The notes: generated by a model not told the origin, from the letters alone. A stretch of 64,000 nucleotides of DNA from Bactericera cockerelli (GCA_024516035.1 CM044962.1:10620482-10684481); one strand, 5' to 3'; counted from the first letter of the stretch, positions 52,381 through 63,264 are shown. Numbers and translations are program-made.

Positions 52381-53135
52381 TTGTTTTTATGTTGGATAAA
52401 GGTAAACATACAATTATTTATTTTGTAACCAGTAGCCACAACATTCCTTAGAACCAATTCATTACTTTTTTTCAAATCGGAAATACGATTCAATCTTGAA
52501 ATGATTAAAAAAAAAAAAAACGATTGTTCTGGTTACCTATAGGTACTCCTTGTGGAATTGTTTCATCTTGAAGAATATAGGTACATATACAGGGTGGAAC
52601 AGAAACACGTTGACATTCATTAAGGTCTCGTTTGCAGAGCTGGGGGCTTGTGATTTCCAAGTTCTTAGGTAAATTCTTTTCTCTGGAGCATCTCCCACTT
52701 TGATGTAATCTCTTTTTTAAACTAAAGATATGGTGCTCTTAAAGTGGGCAAAATAGGTAATGCTGATGTGGTTCAGGACGATCCAACCCAGGCTGGCTGA
52801 GGAGTCTCTACCTACCCCCAGCTGCAACAACAACAACAACTATTTATACTCCTAACGAGTGTCAATTTTATTTTCTCTGAATTATCCTGTATAGAATGGT
52901 AGATAGGTAGTAGTTTTACTATCTTGAAGATTAGATCTTGTTGTGTAGGTACACTAACAATATTTTATAGATGGTCAGGTATAGGTAAGTAATTGTATAC
53001 TATATTGAAGACTATTTGACTCAGTTCTGGATCAATAGTTCATTGGAATGATCTCTGATTGCTATTATTTAAGGATTCCTTCATTGATTGTTTGGACCGT
53101 GGCTGACCTGATCTGGTTTACCTGTGCTTCTGTTT
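52381..53135. other. Unassigned, with small repeats
   Basis: TACAGGGTGGAACAGAAAC at 52589 resembles a Tc1/mariner-type end. GGTTCAGGACGATCCAAC through (CAA)n at 52770-52845 repeats the piece near 26830. Confidence 0.45.
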
Positions 53136-53639
53136 TTTTTTTTTTTTTTTTTTTTTTACTATAGTACGAATCGGCGCGGATTCGAAACCTGAGGTCGCTG
53201 GTGTCCTAATACTTGAAAATGGTAATAGATATTTTAATTTTGATTATTTTCTAGGAAGTTTGACGGACGGTGGTTCAGGGGGAGTCAACTGTCATGAAGA
53301 TTTCAATATCTGTTACTGTTTGGGGTGGTATTGTATATAAAAAGACAACCAATAAGAGGACATAGTCAGCCAGACACTATTGAAATTATAGTAGGTACAT
53401 AACTATTGAAAAAAAAAAAAAAAAAAAAAAATAGTAGGTAAAATAGTAAAAAACTATTGATTATACATAGTAGGTATATAGGTATCACACACCATAGTGA
53501 TACAACGTAACTATGTGCAATAAAATTGTACATCAGATCTATGCATCCTCATAAAATATACAGTCATATATTATTATATCGCAATAGTAACCTACCATAA
53601 CTCATAGTACCACAACTCGTAGGACATAATATCACTTCC
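53136..53639. other. T-run, A-run and unassigned sequence
   Basis: A T-run of about 22 (53136-53157) and an A-run of about 22 (53410-53431) bracket ~250 bp. They could be the tails of two opposed retrocopies, but no element was recognised. Confidence 0.4.
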
Positions 53640-53830
53640 GTGATGCAGTACTGGATATGTACAATAATGAACATAATATTACCCATATGTATAGCTGTCT
53701 AAGGTTGTATACATGGAGGTATAGCTAAAGTGACGTATATTATGTATAGCTGTATAAGGTTGTATATTCATAGATAGCTAGTAGCTACCGTGACATATAT
53801 TATATAGCCTGCTAAGGTTAAGGTACGCTG
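53640..53830. repeat. ~65-bp degenerate tandem repeat, 3 copies
   Basis: ATGTATAGCTGT..AAGGTTGTATA followed by GTGACGTATATTAT, repeated with drift. Confidence 0.65.
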
Positions 53831-53904
53831 ACATGCAAGCAAAGTACACGAGAGCTAACAGGGAACACATATATTTTTCACAAGCTTTGGGTTTTTCTTC
53901 ATGA

Positions 53905-54030
53905 CCTCGTTAAAGCTGTGGACTCGTAACCGGGAGGTCGGTGGTTCATATCCCAGGCATGGAGAATTTTAGTAGGACAGGTTTGAGTCAATATATGACG
54001 TCACTCTAATGATTTACACAAATATTAGGA
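53905..54030 (+). repeat. SINE-B
   Basis: ACTCGTAACCGGGAGGTCGG, then TGGTTCATATCCC and TATGACGTCACTCTAATGAT. Diverged. Confidence 0.6.
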
Positions 54031-54044
54031 TACCCTGTTCGATA

Positions 54045-54235
54045 AGGGATTTGTTGAACCAACGGACCTACGCTACCTGGATTAGAAGACTAGCAGCGCC
54101 TTAACCACTTGACTACCAATGCACGTTTGTGACCACATAATAATAAGACTCTGAGGTTTAGGTGGTAGAAAATGCTTTGAGCATTAACCTCGTCTGTTGG
54201 TTACCTTTCACTAAAGAGTGTTATTATTATTATTC
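54045..54235. repeat. Two SINE-C halves in opposite orientation
   Basis: Bases 54045-54125 are a minus-oriented head (TTGAACCAACGGACCTACGC). Bases 54122-54235 are a plus-oriented tail (GTTTGTGACCACATAATAAT, AATGCTTTGAGCATTAACCT). The junction suggests inversion or twin priming. Confidence 0.65.
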
Positions 54236-54309
54236 AAACCACATATACCAAAAGAAAACGAGTCCGCTATCTAAAGGAAGTATTTTGAAATTATCACCAT
54301 CGGTTTGAA

Positions 54310-54478
54310 GAGATTCTTTAAAAGATGTTAAGGCTGAATTGTAAAAAAGATTTTTAAAGTTAGGAAAAGTCTGACCCGCTCTCAATTATGATTTTAACCA
54401 ATCAGAGCGCTTTATAGCCCGACTTGAGGGACAGCCTGGTTGATCTTTAATCCTGCTTTATAATTTGGCTCTTAGTAG
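54310..54478. mobile_element. MITE-P copy
   Basis: Central TTAACCAATCAGAGCGC, right end CTTTAATCCTGCTTTATAAT, left end degraded. Confidence 0.6.
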
Positions 54479-54676
54479 CAGATGAAATAGGTATGTACAA
54501 TTGTACATCTATGATATTATGTAGGTCCTATATGTATATTAATAATCATTTTATAATCCCATCAGTAATATTAGTCAGCTTTTATTGAATTGAAAATGGG
54601 AAAATCCTGTGACTAATGCTGAGAGAGAGGAGAGAAAGAAAGAGAAACCTATGTGTGTATTGTGTATTCATTCATC

Positions 54677-55390
54677 TATTACTTCCGAGAAATTTCTAAT
54701 ATTAGAAATCGGAAGTATTGTGTTCGTTTTTGTAAAAAAAAATATTTTTTTGCTCCGATTTCAATTTTTTTCATATTTCTGGACGTTTCATAACCTACTG
54801 AGTAAATTTGGTTTTGTGTCTGTCTGTCGGTCTGTCGGTTTGTTAAAATGATTCCTTGTAACGCGCAAATCTCGGAAACTACTCGGCCGATTTTGATGAA
54901 ATTTTGCACACATCTAGGAGACATTCTGTAGATGGTCCCATTTTAAATTCATCGAATTCATACAAGCGGTTCTGGGTGAAAGAGACCATGCGCCTGACCA
55001 CTAACTTTTTACTTAAACGCTTATATCTCGTGAACGGTACACCCGATTTCGATGAAATTTTGTAAGAATATGCATATTATTATTTTACATAGGTTATTTA
55101 TATTTATTTTTAAATTAATTATAATATGACTCTGATATTTAAGAAAATCTGAAATTTTGGACAAAAAAGTAAAAAAATAAGGACCACGACTTGCCGATAC
55201 AGAATTTTTTGTGGAATTTAGAATGTAGAAAAAAACGATATTCTACCATATAAAACAAATTTGAAGAAAATCGGTTGAGCCATTTTGGAGATACAAGTAA
55301 TTTTCTATAAAATCTCAAAATTGGCACGTGTTTACAATGTGAAGCAATCACGAGGAAGAATTGTGTCCATAATTGGCAGTGTTTTTTTTC
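54677..55390 (-). repeat. Family I, near full length
   Basis: ACTTCCGAGAAATTTCTAAT at the left, CATAATTGGCAGTGTTTTTT at the right; same order as 59188-59945 reversed. A SINE-D sits at its right edge. Confidence 0.8.
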
Positions 55391-55391
55391 C

Positions 55392-55748
55392 CTTCTTCTT
55401 CTTCTTCTTTTACTCTGTCTTCTCCCGCTCAAGCAGGGTCGACGTTGTTCAACCTCATGGTTGAGGTTGATTGGTTTTGGCACATTTTTTACGGCTGGAT
55501 GCCCTTCTTAACACCAACGATTCTATTTGATTTAACGTCCTGGATTAGGACGGAGGTTTTACCCTCCATTCGCTGGGAATCGTACCAGCTACCCACATTA
55601 ACCTCACCCAGCCTGGGTAGGGCCGGAAATGCCAGCCTCACGTGTTTGGATGGAACAGAATTTTCTTCGAAAAGTCTGCTCCAGCCGGGAGTTGAACTCG
55701 GGAACTCTGGACTACGGGCAGTAGTCACAACCATTACGCCACGGAGGC
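55392..55748 (-). repeat. SINE-D, full-length
   Basis: CTTTTACTCTGTCTTCTCCC, TTTAACGTCCTGGATTAGGA, TCGTACCAGCTACCCACATT and GGACTACGGGCAGTAGTCAC. GTTTTTT(TT)CCCTT on both sides is a possible imprecise target duplication. Confidence 0.85.
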
Positions 55749-56229
55749 TGTTTTTTCCCTTTTTACTGTTTACATATTGTTTCCATTTCTGTTGATTTCT
55801 TTGTAATCATTATTTGTACTTTACATAGGTCTATATTACCTAATAAATAATTTATTATAATAATATCTACCAGATCTACCTATACTCGTACATTTAAAGT
55901 ATTTTTGTTTTCTACAGGTATCTAGTTTCTTTCAGCGAGAAAAAAATGACAAGTGCCAAAGGTATCATTCACTTTTGATCTCCGTGTGCATTTAATTTCA
56001 ATGAAAAAATATTAAAAGCAAAAGCTTGGCAGAAAGTTGAATGAGTGGATGAAAATATATCCTAGCTCGACTGCGCTTATTATTTTCTGCTGGATGGCGT
56101 CCAACATTTGCCGACCTTGTTCCTTATTTAGGAGAACCCGGTTCCACGGGTACTATAGCACATAGATAGATCCGAAGATATGTAGACAGGGTGTTTTAAA
56201 ATAATAAAAAAAATTGTCTTCACAAGTTT
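55749..56229. other. Unassigned
   Basis: Includes CTAATAAATAATTTATTATA at about 55840. No gene. Confidence 0.4.
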
Positions 56230-56310
56230 GTCACGGTAGCTTAGTAGTCAAGGCGTCTGTCTGGTAATCCAGAGGTCGCGGGTTTGACACCCAGTCGGGA
56301 CATGACAAGT
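56230..56310 (+). repeat. SINE-A 5' part
   Basis: GTCACGGTAGCTTAGTAGTC, TCTGTCTGGTAATCCAGAGG and GTCGGGACATGACAAG. Truncated after the head. Confidence 0.7.
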
Positions 56311-56332
56311 TCCAGATAATAACCAGATATAA

Positions 56333-56650
56333 TTTTTTTTTTTTTTTTTTTGAAGGATGTGAAAAGAGATCCCATTTGTAGATTTTCGCCATATATTTAT
56401 TTTATATCACAAAGACTTCGTTTAATGAATTTGTGAAGGGGAATGAGCCCGCAATGCTGGCTGCATTCCCCCTCTGGATGGCCAGGCTTAGACGCTGTGT
56501 GAGGTAGGTAGCTGCTCTCCCATCTCCAGTCTCTTCAACTAATTTTTTTCCCAATTCCTGAATAAATTTAGTTGTCTCCTCTCCAAATGTCCCCATAGTC
56601 TCAAATGCCAATCCTTTGAAGATGTATCCTTGGTCTTTGAATGGGGTGTA
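56333..56650 (-). mobile_element. LINE 3' end: reverse-transcriptase ORF C-terminus, UTR and poly-A
   Basis: An intact C-terminal stretch of about 85 codons ends in a stop at about 56402: FYTPFKDQGYIFKGLAFETM, GTFGEETTKFIQELGKKL, then VEETGDGRAATYLTQRLSLA and IQRGNAASIAGSF. The E.GTFG..T..F...G...E.TGD.R....L.QRLS.A.QRGNAAS signature is familiar from C-termini of non-LTR retrotransposon reverse transcriptases. A ~50-bp 3' UTR and a 19-base A-tail (T-run at 56333-56351) follow. The 5' end is truncated near 56650. A second, frameshifted copy is at 38375-38600. Confidence 0.82.
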
Positions 56651-56705
56651 AAATACTTCTATATTTTATTATTCTTTGAAATAGTCTCATTTTAAATGTT
56701 TTTAG

Positions 56706-56965
56706 CCAGCGTCGATGGCATGTTGAATACACCGGTTCCCTTCAGAACACCGAAGTTAAGCGACATCCAGCGAGGTTAAGACTTGGATGGGTGACCATTC
56801 AAATTCGAATTCTCGTGACGCTGGCTTTTCCCGGCCCCACCCAGGCTGGGTGAGGTCAATGTGAGTAGCAGGTTTGTGAGTTTCCTGCGAATGGAGGGTA
56901 AAACCCCCGTCGTGATATGACCATGGCAGTTGAAAGCGACGTTAAACCCCACTTAAAAAAAAAAA
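56706..56965 (+). repeat. SINE-E (5S rRNA-derived), full-length
   Basis: CCAGCGTCGATGGCATGTTG, AATACACCGGTTCCC, GAACACCGAAGTTAAGCGAC, CTTGGATGGGTGACC, CCCAGGCTGGGTGAGGTC and GAAAGCGACGTTAAACCCC plus an A-run. The clearest copy: AATACA..GGTTC..CACCGAAGTTAAGC and TTGGATGGGTGACC parallel 5S rRNA. Confidence 0.85.
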
Positions 56966-57020
56966 AATGTATTTAAATGTGATGTCTATTTATATTAGAG
57001 ATTCATGATATACAATAAAA

Positions 57021-57312
57021 TCTAGAGGTCGCGGGTTCGATACCCAGCCGGGACATGACACGTTATCGTCCCATTTGTAATTTTCACCACATAATAATAC
57101 GTCGTGGACTTACTGCTGGAATAATGGGACTCATTAGTCCCAATATATAGGGCAGTATAAAGAAAGCGTTATTATTATTATACTGTTTGACGAAGACTTA
57201 TAAGTCCCACAGTACCATTATTCCAACAGTGAGCCCTAGACTTATTTATTAAGTGGTCAAAATCCCAAATCTGAGCAAACCTTGTTATGTTCCGACTTGG
57301 TATCGAATTGCC
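57021..57312. repeat. Two SINE-A copies tail to tail
   Basis: Bases 57021-57178 plus (GAGGTCGCGGGTTCGATACC to TATTATTATTA) and 57181-57312 minus (GACTTATAAGTCCCAC to TTCCGACTTGGTATCGAA). Their A/T tails meet. Confidence 0.7.
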
Positions 57313-57465
57313 ATAGTTTGTTATCTAAGCTCGTTCTGTGTCCCATGATGTTTCTTTCTTTGTATAGGCGTTCTCCACACCTCGGCCGAGGGGTTTGATT
57401 CTTCTATTTTGATTTCACCTAAAGGTCCTGATAAATGATGTAAATAACGAGATATAAAAGATAGG

Positions 57466-57612
57466 ACCGACCTCAGTAGCTTGATCGATAAGGTAGCGAA
57501 CTTGTAACCTGGAGGTCGGTGGTTCAAGTCCCGGTTTCAGCGTGGATTTAGTAAATCGAGTTTGAGTAGTTGTGATATCACACAAGTGATTAACACAAAT
57601 ATAATAACTTAT
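57466..57612 (+). repeat. SINE-B, full-length
   Basis: ACCGACCTCAGTAGCTTGAT, GGTTCAAGTCCCGGTTTCAG and GATATCACACAAGTGATTAA. Confidence 0.8.
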
Positions 57613-58147
57613 AAAAGATAGGGGTTTCACGTACCCTCTATTATCTAATTGCTGGGCATTGTAAGCTAAACCTCACACATCAGCCTGGGTGGGACCAAAT
57701 ACAAAAATACAAACTAAAAATAAACCCGAAATCAGATTTCGCATATTGGTACGTATATTTCCTTTTTGCTAGACTTCATGGGGCATACCGTTGATCCACC
57801 CTGTAGGTTTGAGCAAGTACTTATTTTGATTACCAGGATTTTTTTTTCTTTTTTTTTCTTCAAATGAAACCAAAAGTTGCTTCTCGTTTCACGATCAAGG
57901 GTATGAGAATACCTTATAAGGCATTGCTGGACGTCCGAAGTCTTTGGGTAGCATGGCCGCTAGAATTCTGTCGGGTGACCTTTCCTTTTAAGTGACCGCA
58001 CAGATGACAAGTATCTTAATTATGTACTGGTACACAAACTTGACTCGTAAAATGAATGGACTCGCTTCAGTTGAATTTACGTAAGTGCAGACTGAGAAAA
58101 AAAATCAGGGCCCGAGTCTGGTTAATATTTCGGGCCGCGAGAGTATT
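57613..58147. other. Unassigned
   Basis: TTGATCCACCCTGTAGG at 57791 resembles a Tc1/mariner-type end; the rest is unassigned. Confidence 0.4.
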
Positions 58148-58280
58148 TCCGGGGCATGACAAGTTATCCTCCCATTTGGGATTTTTACCACATAATAATA
58201 TGTCTTGGGCTTACTGCTTGAATAATGGGACTTTAGTAGTCCTTATCGGGCAGTATAAATAAGACGATATTATTATTATT
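58148..58280 (+). repeat. SINE-A 3' part
   Basis: TCCGGGGCATGACAAGTTAT, TTGGGATTTTTACCACATAA and TAAGACGATATTATTATTAT. Confidence 0.75.
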
Positions 58281-58487
58281 TCGGGCCCCGAAGATAGAGA
58301 ATGTTCCTGGCCTCGCGGTTGGCTACTATTCCACCGTACTGAACGAGCATGCCTGGAACCAAACGTTTTCACGGTCACCCATTATGCTGGTAGATATGCT
58401 GGGCGTTGCTTATCTTCAGTTGTAAACATGCGGGGTTCCTGTACCCAGTGGCCTCAATGAGTGACACCCAATCAATCTCTGGCTGAT

Positions 58488-58605
58488 GTCCATTCGTAAT
58501 GTCACAACTTCTCAAACTCGCTTTACTAAATCTTTGCCGAATATGGGACTTGAACCACCGACCTCCAGGTAACAAGCCTTATCGATCAAACTACTGTGAG
58601 ATCAG
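58488..58605 (-). repeat. SINE-B
   Basis: CGTAATGTCACAACTTCTCA, GGGACTTGAACCACCGACCT and CTTATCGATCAAACTACTG. Confidence 0.7.
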
Positions 58606-58760
58606 ATATTTATATGCAGGTATAATAGGTAATAAAGAAAAAGAGGAAGGTAAAATTTTTCACAAAAGTGTGTCTCGTTTTAGATGAGGATTCCGATTTT
58701 TTGAAATTGTAGAGGAGGCGCCAGTTTCACTTTTGTTCCTCTACACAGGTATACCCACTA

Positions 58761-58990
58761 GTGGTCTAGTGGTTAACGCGCTAGTCTGGTGATCCAGGTA
58801 GCGTAGGGATCCGTTGGTTCGAATTCCACCCAGTGCATGAATTTTTCCTCATAAATTTGAGTTTGTGACCACATAACAATAAGACTCTGAGGGTTAGGTA
58901 TAGGTGGTAGATAATGCTTTGAGCATTAAGTGGATTAATCTCGTCTGGTGGTTACATTCCACTAAAGAGTGTTATCATTATTATTATTAT
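58761..58990 (+). repeat. SINE-C, full-length
   Basis: AGTGGTCTAGTGGTTAACGC, GCTAGTCTGGTGATCCAGGT, GGTTCGAATTCCACCCAGTG and AATGCTTTGAGCATTAAG, with a ~10-bp insertion before CTCGTCTGGTGG. Confidence 0.8.
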
Positions 58991-59187
58991 TGTACACAAA
59001 CTGTTGTATTTTTATTATTATTATTAATATATTTTTTTTGTTTTTTTTTTGCAAAAATATCTTGTAGTAGTCTTTATCGAAACCAACTGAACTACTTGTT
59101 CTCCTGAACAAAATCTTTTGTTCCGATTGTTAAGAAAACTTGGCAACCTGTACAATTTAAATTGCAGCAGCTTTTTCAGAGTATACA

Positions 59188-59945
59188 ATTAAAAAAACAC
59201 TGCCAATTATGGACACAATACTTCCTCGTGATTGCTTCACATTGTAAACACGTGCCAAATTTGAGATTTTTTTAGAAAATTACTTGTATCTCTAAAATGG
59301 CTCAACCGATTTTCTTCAAATTTGTTTTATATGGTAGAATATTGTTTTTTATACATTTTAGATTCTACAAAAAATTCTGTATCGGAAAGTCGTGGTCCTT
59401 ATTTTTTGACTTCTTTGTCCAAAATTTCGGATTTTCTTAAATATCAGAGTCAAATTATAATTAATTTAAAAATAAATATAAAAAGCCTATGTAAAATAAT
59501 AATATGCATAACCATACAAAACTTCATCAAAATCGAGTGTACCGTTCACGAGATATCAGCGTTTAAGTAAAAAGTTAGTGGTCAGGCGCATGGTCTCTTT
59601 CACCAAGAACCGCTAGTACGAATTCGATGAATTTAAAATGGGACCATCTGCAGAATGTCTCCTAGATGTGTGCAAAATTTCATCAAAATCGGTCGAGTAG
59701 TTTCCGAGATTTGCGCGTTACAAGGAATCGTTTTAACAGACCGACAGACAGACCGACAGACAGACCGACAGACAGACCGACAGACCGACGGACCGACAGA
59801 CAGACACAAAACCAAATTTGCTCAGGAGGTTATGAAACGTCCAGAAATATGAAAAAAATTGAAATCGGAGCAAAAAAATATTTTTTTTTACAAAAACGAA
59901 CACAATACTTCCGATTTCTAATATTAGAAATTTCTCGGAAGTAAT
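59188..59945 (+). repeat. Family I, full-length reference copy
   Basis: AACACTGCCAATTATGGACA, TTTTCTTCAAATTTGTTTTA, GTCGTGGTCCTTATTTTTTG, AGTTAGTGGTCAGGCGCATG, TTTCATCAAAATCGGTCGAG, an expanded (GACAGACC)n at 59736-59800, then CCGATTTCTAATATTAGAAA. No coding frame longer than about 90 codons. Confidence 0.8.
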
Positions 59946-60529
59946 ACTTGAACATTATCATGAGTTATGATTTCAGTTCCAGGAATCTTTTGTATGGAAA
60001 GTCATTAATTTCATTATAATAGTTGCTGCGTCATATTAGAAGCCCTGGTAGAACAAAAGCAGAAAACGTAATTCTGGAGATATAATCGTCACAATGCTAA
60101 TAAATAGAATAATCATAGTTAATATGTAATTATTTTTACAGTTTTCAAAGTCAAATATACCTATTTTTTTCCTTCAAGGCGTTTGTTTTGACTTGTGTTT
60201 CAAGTCGTTCGCGCCGATTCCGCTAGTTTTATATCATCAGGTGGATCATTTTGATGAGGGCAAGGTATTTCAAAAGGGCAGGTGGCAGGGAAGGGTGGTG
60301 TGAATATGATCCTGACGGGGGGCATACCAATTATCAGGATATGGTTGACGGATAAAGGGTCTCCACACAGATCTTGTGAACAAATTGTTGTGGGTTATCC
60401 AAGTGTGGCCTATTCTCATTCGGTTAAGTGCTATTTCCTGTGTTCGTTCTTTTTTTATTTAAAAAAAAATGTGTTTCTTGGAATTATTATATCACAATTT
60501 TACCGACATCACCCTTAAATATTCAATAT
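59946..60529. other. Repeat-poor stretch, no supported gene
   Basis: A 78-codon plus frame (60282-60518) starts in more balanced composition but has no recognisable domain and ends in low-complexity sequence. It was not called. Confidence 0.35.
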
Positions 60530-60880
60530 CCTAATACCTTATTTTTGCCTTGAAATTCCGCAACTGTTCGCTGGTCACATTAAAGCAGTAACTCATTATT
60601 CCTGACGAGGTATGAGTGGAGCCCGAACATCCGAGTAAAGAGCAGAAAAAATCATGACCCGCTAAGGATCGAAGCCAGGTCACTGTGCGTGCAATGCCTA
60701 GCGCGCTAACTCACTCGGCCACGGTGACTACAATTTTTTTTTGCCTTCAAGCAATAACTCATTATTCCTGACGAGGTATGAGTGGACCCCTAACATCCGA
60801 GCAAGGAGCAGAAAAAATCCTGACCCGCCAAGAATCGAAGCCAGGTCACCATGCGTGCAGTGCCTAGCGCGCGCTAACTG
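60530..60880 (-). repeat. Two SINE-F copies in tandem
   Basis: Both (60530-60732, 60741-60880) contain CTGACGAGGTATGAGTGGA and AAGCCAGGTCAC..TGCGTGCA. The second is truncated where a family H element begins. Confidence 0.75.
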
Positions 60881-61085
60881 TGGGTGGAAGAGAATGCCAC
60901 GAGCAATAACACTGTCCTTTAGTCAGGGCATATGTGTATATTTATTTATCTTTTTTCCCCTTTTTGTTGTTCGTTCATATTGTTTGCATTTTTTTTTTTT
61001 TTTTTTTAATTTTTATAATAATTATTTGTACTGTATATAAAGTTCTTTTTATATTTAATAAAATGTTTAATAATAATAATAAAAA
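60881..61085 (+). mobile_element. Family H element
   Basis: GTGGGTGGAAGAGAATGCCA, CGAGCAATAACACTGTCC, TTTAGTCAGGGCATAT, a T-run, then TTAATAAAATGTTTAATAAT. The stem is partly decayed. Confidence 0.7.
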
Positions 61086-61239
61086 ACAGCTAAAAACAAA
61101 TAATAAAAAAAGTGACTGCTATATTTTAATATTGTACTAAATATAATTTTTGGAGGAGGTTGCAAGAGAGATGAGCTTACTAGATTATGGGAGGTGTGAG
61201 AGGGATTTAGAAAAAATTGAGGTTAAGTATTATTCCCTT

Positions 61240-61445
61240 ACCTATTTTTTTATACTCTCTCTTCCTCTCTTTCTCTCTTCCTCTTTATTTCTCTCTCTCT
61301 CTCTCTTTTTCTTTCTCTCTCTTTCTTTCTATCTCTCTCTCTTTTTTACTCTGTCTCTCTTCTCTATTCCTTTCTCTTTATCTCTCTTCCTCTGTGTCTC
61401 TCTGGTTCTCTCTCTCTCTTCCTTTTTCTTTCTCTATCTCTCTCC
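61240..61445. repeat. CT-rich microsatellite
   Basis: (TCTC)n/(CTTT)n tract. The leucine/serine/phenylalanine frames across it are composition artefacts. Confidence 0.9.
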
Positions 61446-61955
61446 CGTTTCATACCCCTTAGCCTCCTACCTCAACAATCTATATCTCTTCAACACCATT
61501 GTCTGAAATTTATAGTCCCACCCCCCCTCTTTCCCTCCACCCAATGCTTCCCACAGAACCCACCCGAAAAATCTATTTTCCTGCTAATAGTTCAGGCAAA
61601 TGAGATTAATAAGAGCAATGCTTCCTGAAAATTCCGCTGTGAACATTTTTAAGTGCTTTAAAAAAGTGCTTTTAAGCATCTTCTAGGTGCTTAAAAAAAG
61701 ATAAAAAAGATTGAGTTTGCGACGAATGGTGGCTGTTGCTTGATTTTTAAACCGCCTAATATCAGGCGGCTTGGCATTATGTCTAATATTACTAGACTAA
61801 AAGTCTTCTTTATAACCAAAACTTTTGGCAAGTTAAGAGGATGGAATTGAATTGAATATTTTCATTTTTTTATGGTACAATTATCCCCTCAGCTATATTT
61901 CTAACTTTTAGGGAGATGATCTCTCTCAGCAGTGAGCAAAGTAAAGTAGAAGTAA
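61446..61955. other. Unassigned
   Basis: Repeated GTGCTTTTAAGC-like strings at 61650-61690 and CCGCCTAATATCAGGCGG, a short dyad, at 61752. No gene. Confidence 0.4.
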
Positions 61956-61961
61956 GTGAAG

Positions 61962-62051
<90 letters not shown>

Positions 62052-62185
62052 AGGATAGAGAAAAAGAGAAAGGAGAGAGACAGAGGGGGATATTACTATA
62101 CAATATAATTATACCGAGGGGGAAAGAGAGAGAATGACAGAGGGAGGGAGAGATAGAGAAGTGGAGGAGAGAGAGAGAGAGTTCG
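61956..62185. repeat. GA microsatellite
   Basis: (GA)n at 61960-62050, then impure GA and GGGA to 62185. Confidence 0.9.
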
Positions 62186-62309
62186 CCTCAGACTGAGTGT
62201 CTCTCTGACCTTCCACACTGTTCCAGACTTTTTTTCTTAGTAGAGGAGAGAGTGGGAGGAAGAGCTTTCTCTATGCTTTTCCTTGGCTGTTTTCTTCCCT
62301 CTCACACCC

Positions 62310-62520
62310 TTCAAACTTTTTCTCTATCTTTTCTCCCTCGACTTTTCCCTCCCCCTCTCTTTCCCTCTCTAGATACAATATCTCTTTTTCTTCCTCTCTC
62401 TCTCTTTCTTTCTTTCTCTTTTTCCCTCTCTAGATACAATATCTCTTTTTCTTTTTCTCTCTCTCTTTTTCCCTCATTCAATCTTTTTCCCTCCCTCTCA
62501 CTTTCCCTCTCTAGATACTT
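62310..62520. repeat. CT-rich tract with a duplicated CTAGATACAATATC block
   Basis: TTTCCCTCTCTAGATACAAT followed by ATCTCTTTTTC occurs twice (62360, 62424), with a partial third CTCTCTAGATAC at 62507. Confidence 0.85.
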
Positions 62521-62777
62521 TCTGTTTGCAAAAATGTTTGTAGACAGAAAGGAGCTGAATTTTTCTGGATACAACTGTGAAGTATGAGGATGCTCTGTTT
62601 CATTCACGAAATGAGAGGGAGAAAGAAAAAGAGAGAGAGAGAGAGAGGAAAAAGTTCGATAAGAGCTGAGGAATTCGTTCGAGTTAACGGAATTTTCGAC
62701 TAAAGCTATCGCCGGGATTTCAAGTTAGCGAGATTCTAATTTATTAGTACCGGCGCGCGCAGAACTAATGAGTCTCC

Positions 62778-62935
62778 ATTTCTCAAGCAAATCTATCAAG
62801 ATTTGAACTAGTCCCCATTTTGCAAGCAAATCAATCAAGATTTGAACGAGTCCCCATTTTGCAAGCAAATCAATCAAGATTTGAACAAGTACACGTTTGG
62901 CAAGCAAATCAATCAAGATTTGAACGAGGATCCTC
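62778..62935 (-). repeat. 39-bp minisatellite carrying B-box-like motifs, 4 copies
   Basis: The unit (minus strand) GTTCAAATCTTGATTGATTT, GCTTGCAAAATGGGGACTC is repeated at 39-bp spacing. GTTCAAATC resembles an RNA polymerase III B box. The 131-codon frame (62725-63120) through it is in phase only because 39 is a multiple of three. Confidence 0.8.
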
Positions 62936-63120
62936 CCGATTAGAAGTCGTGGCACTGACCATTCACCGCGTAGGTTGACAGCACTCTGCAATCTCCACAA
63001 TCTCAGCTGTGTCGTTAAGTGAGCCATGGACATTCGGACAAACTTGACTCGAATTCCGCCTCCAGTGTGGGAGGTATTAGATAATGCAACAGATAGTTTG
63101 TAATATACAGGGTGGATCAT
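62936..63120 (-). repeat. Probable tRNA-derived repeat (Arg-like), adjacent to the minisatellite
   Basis: The minus strand contains GACTTCTAATCGGGAGGATC, CTCGTTCAAATCTTGATTG, resembling anticodon and T arms of tRNA-Arg(TCT). The 5' half is not recognisable. The right edge GATCCACCCTGTATATTAC resembles a Tc1/mariner-type end. Confidence 0.4.
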
Positions 63121-63194
63121 AATGTGATCTCTCCAGGTGATAATAAATAAGCTGGCTGTTTAATATTATTTGTTGTATTACCTGTTGTATTACC

Positions 63195-63250
63195 TTTAGT
63201 GGAAGAGATTGCCATAGGCAATAATCCCGCCCTTTAGTTAGGACATAATT
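63195..63250 (+). repeat. Family H fragment
   Basis: TAGTGGAAGAGATTGCCATA, GGCAATAATCCCGCCCTTTA and GTTAGGACATAATT. Confidence 0.75.
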
Positions 63251-63264
63251 ATGTTTATATATAT

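Noticed and set aside
60282..60518. 78-codon frame in a repeat-poor stretch, possible exon
   Set aside because: No recognisable domain, no convincing splice borders, and it ends in low-complexity sequence.
62725..63120. 131-codon minus-strand frame with 13-residue repeats (LVQILIDLLAKWG)
   Set aside because: It is created by the 39-bp minisatellite; the remaining part overlaps a tRNA-like repeat and matches no domain I know.
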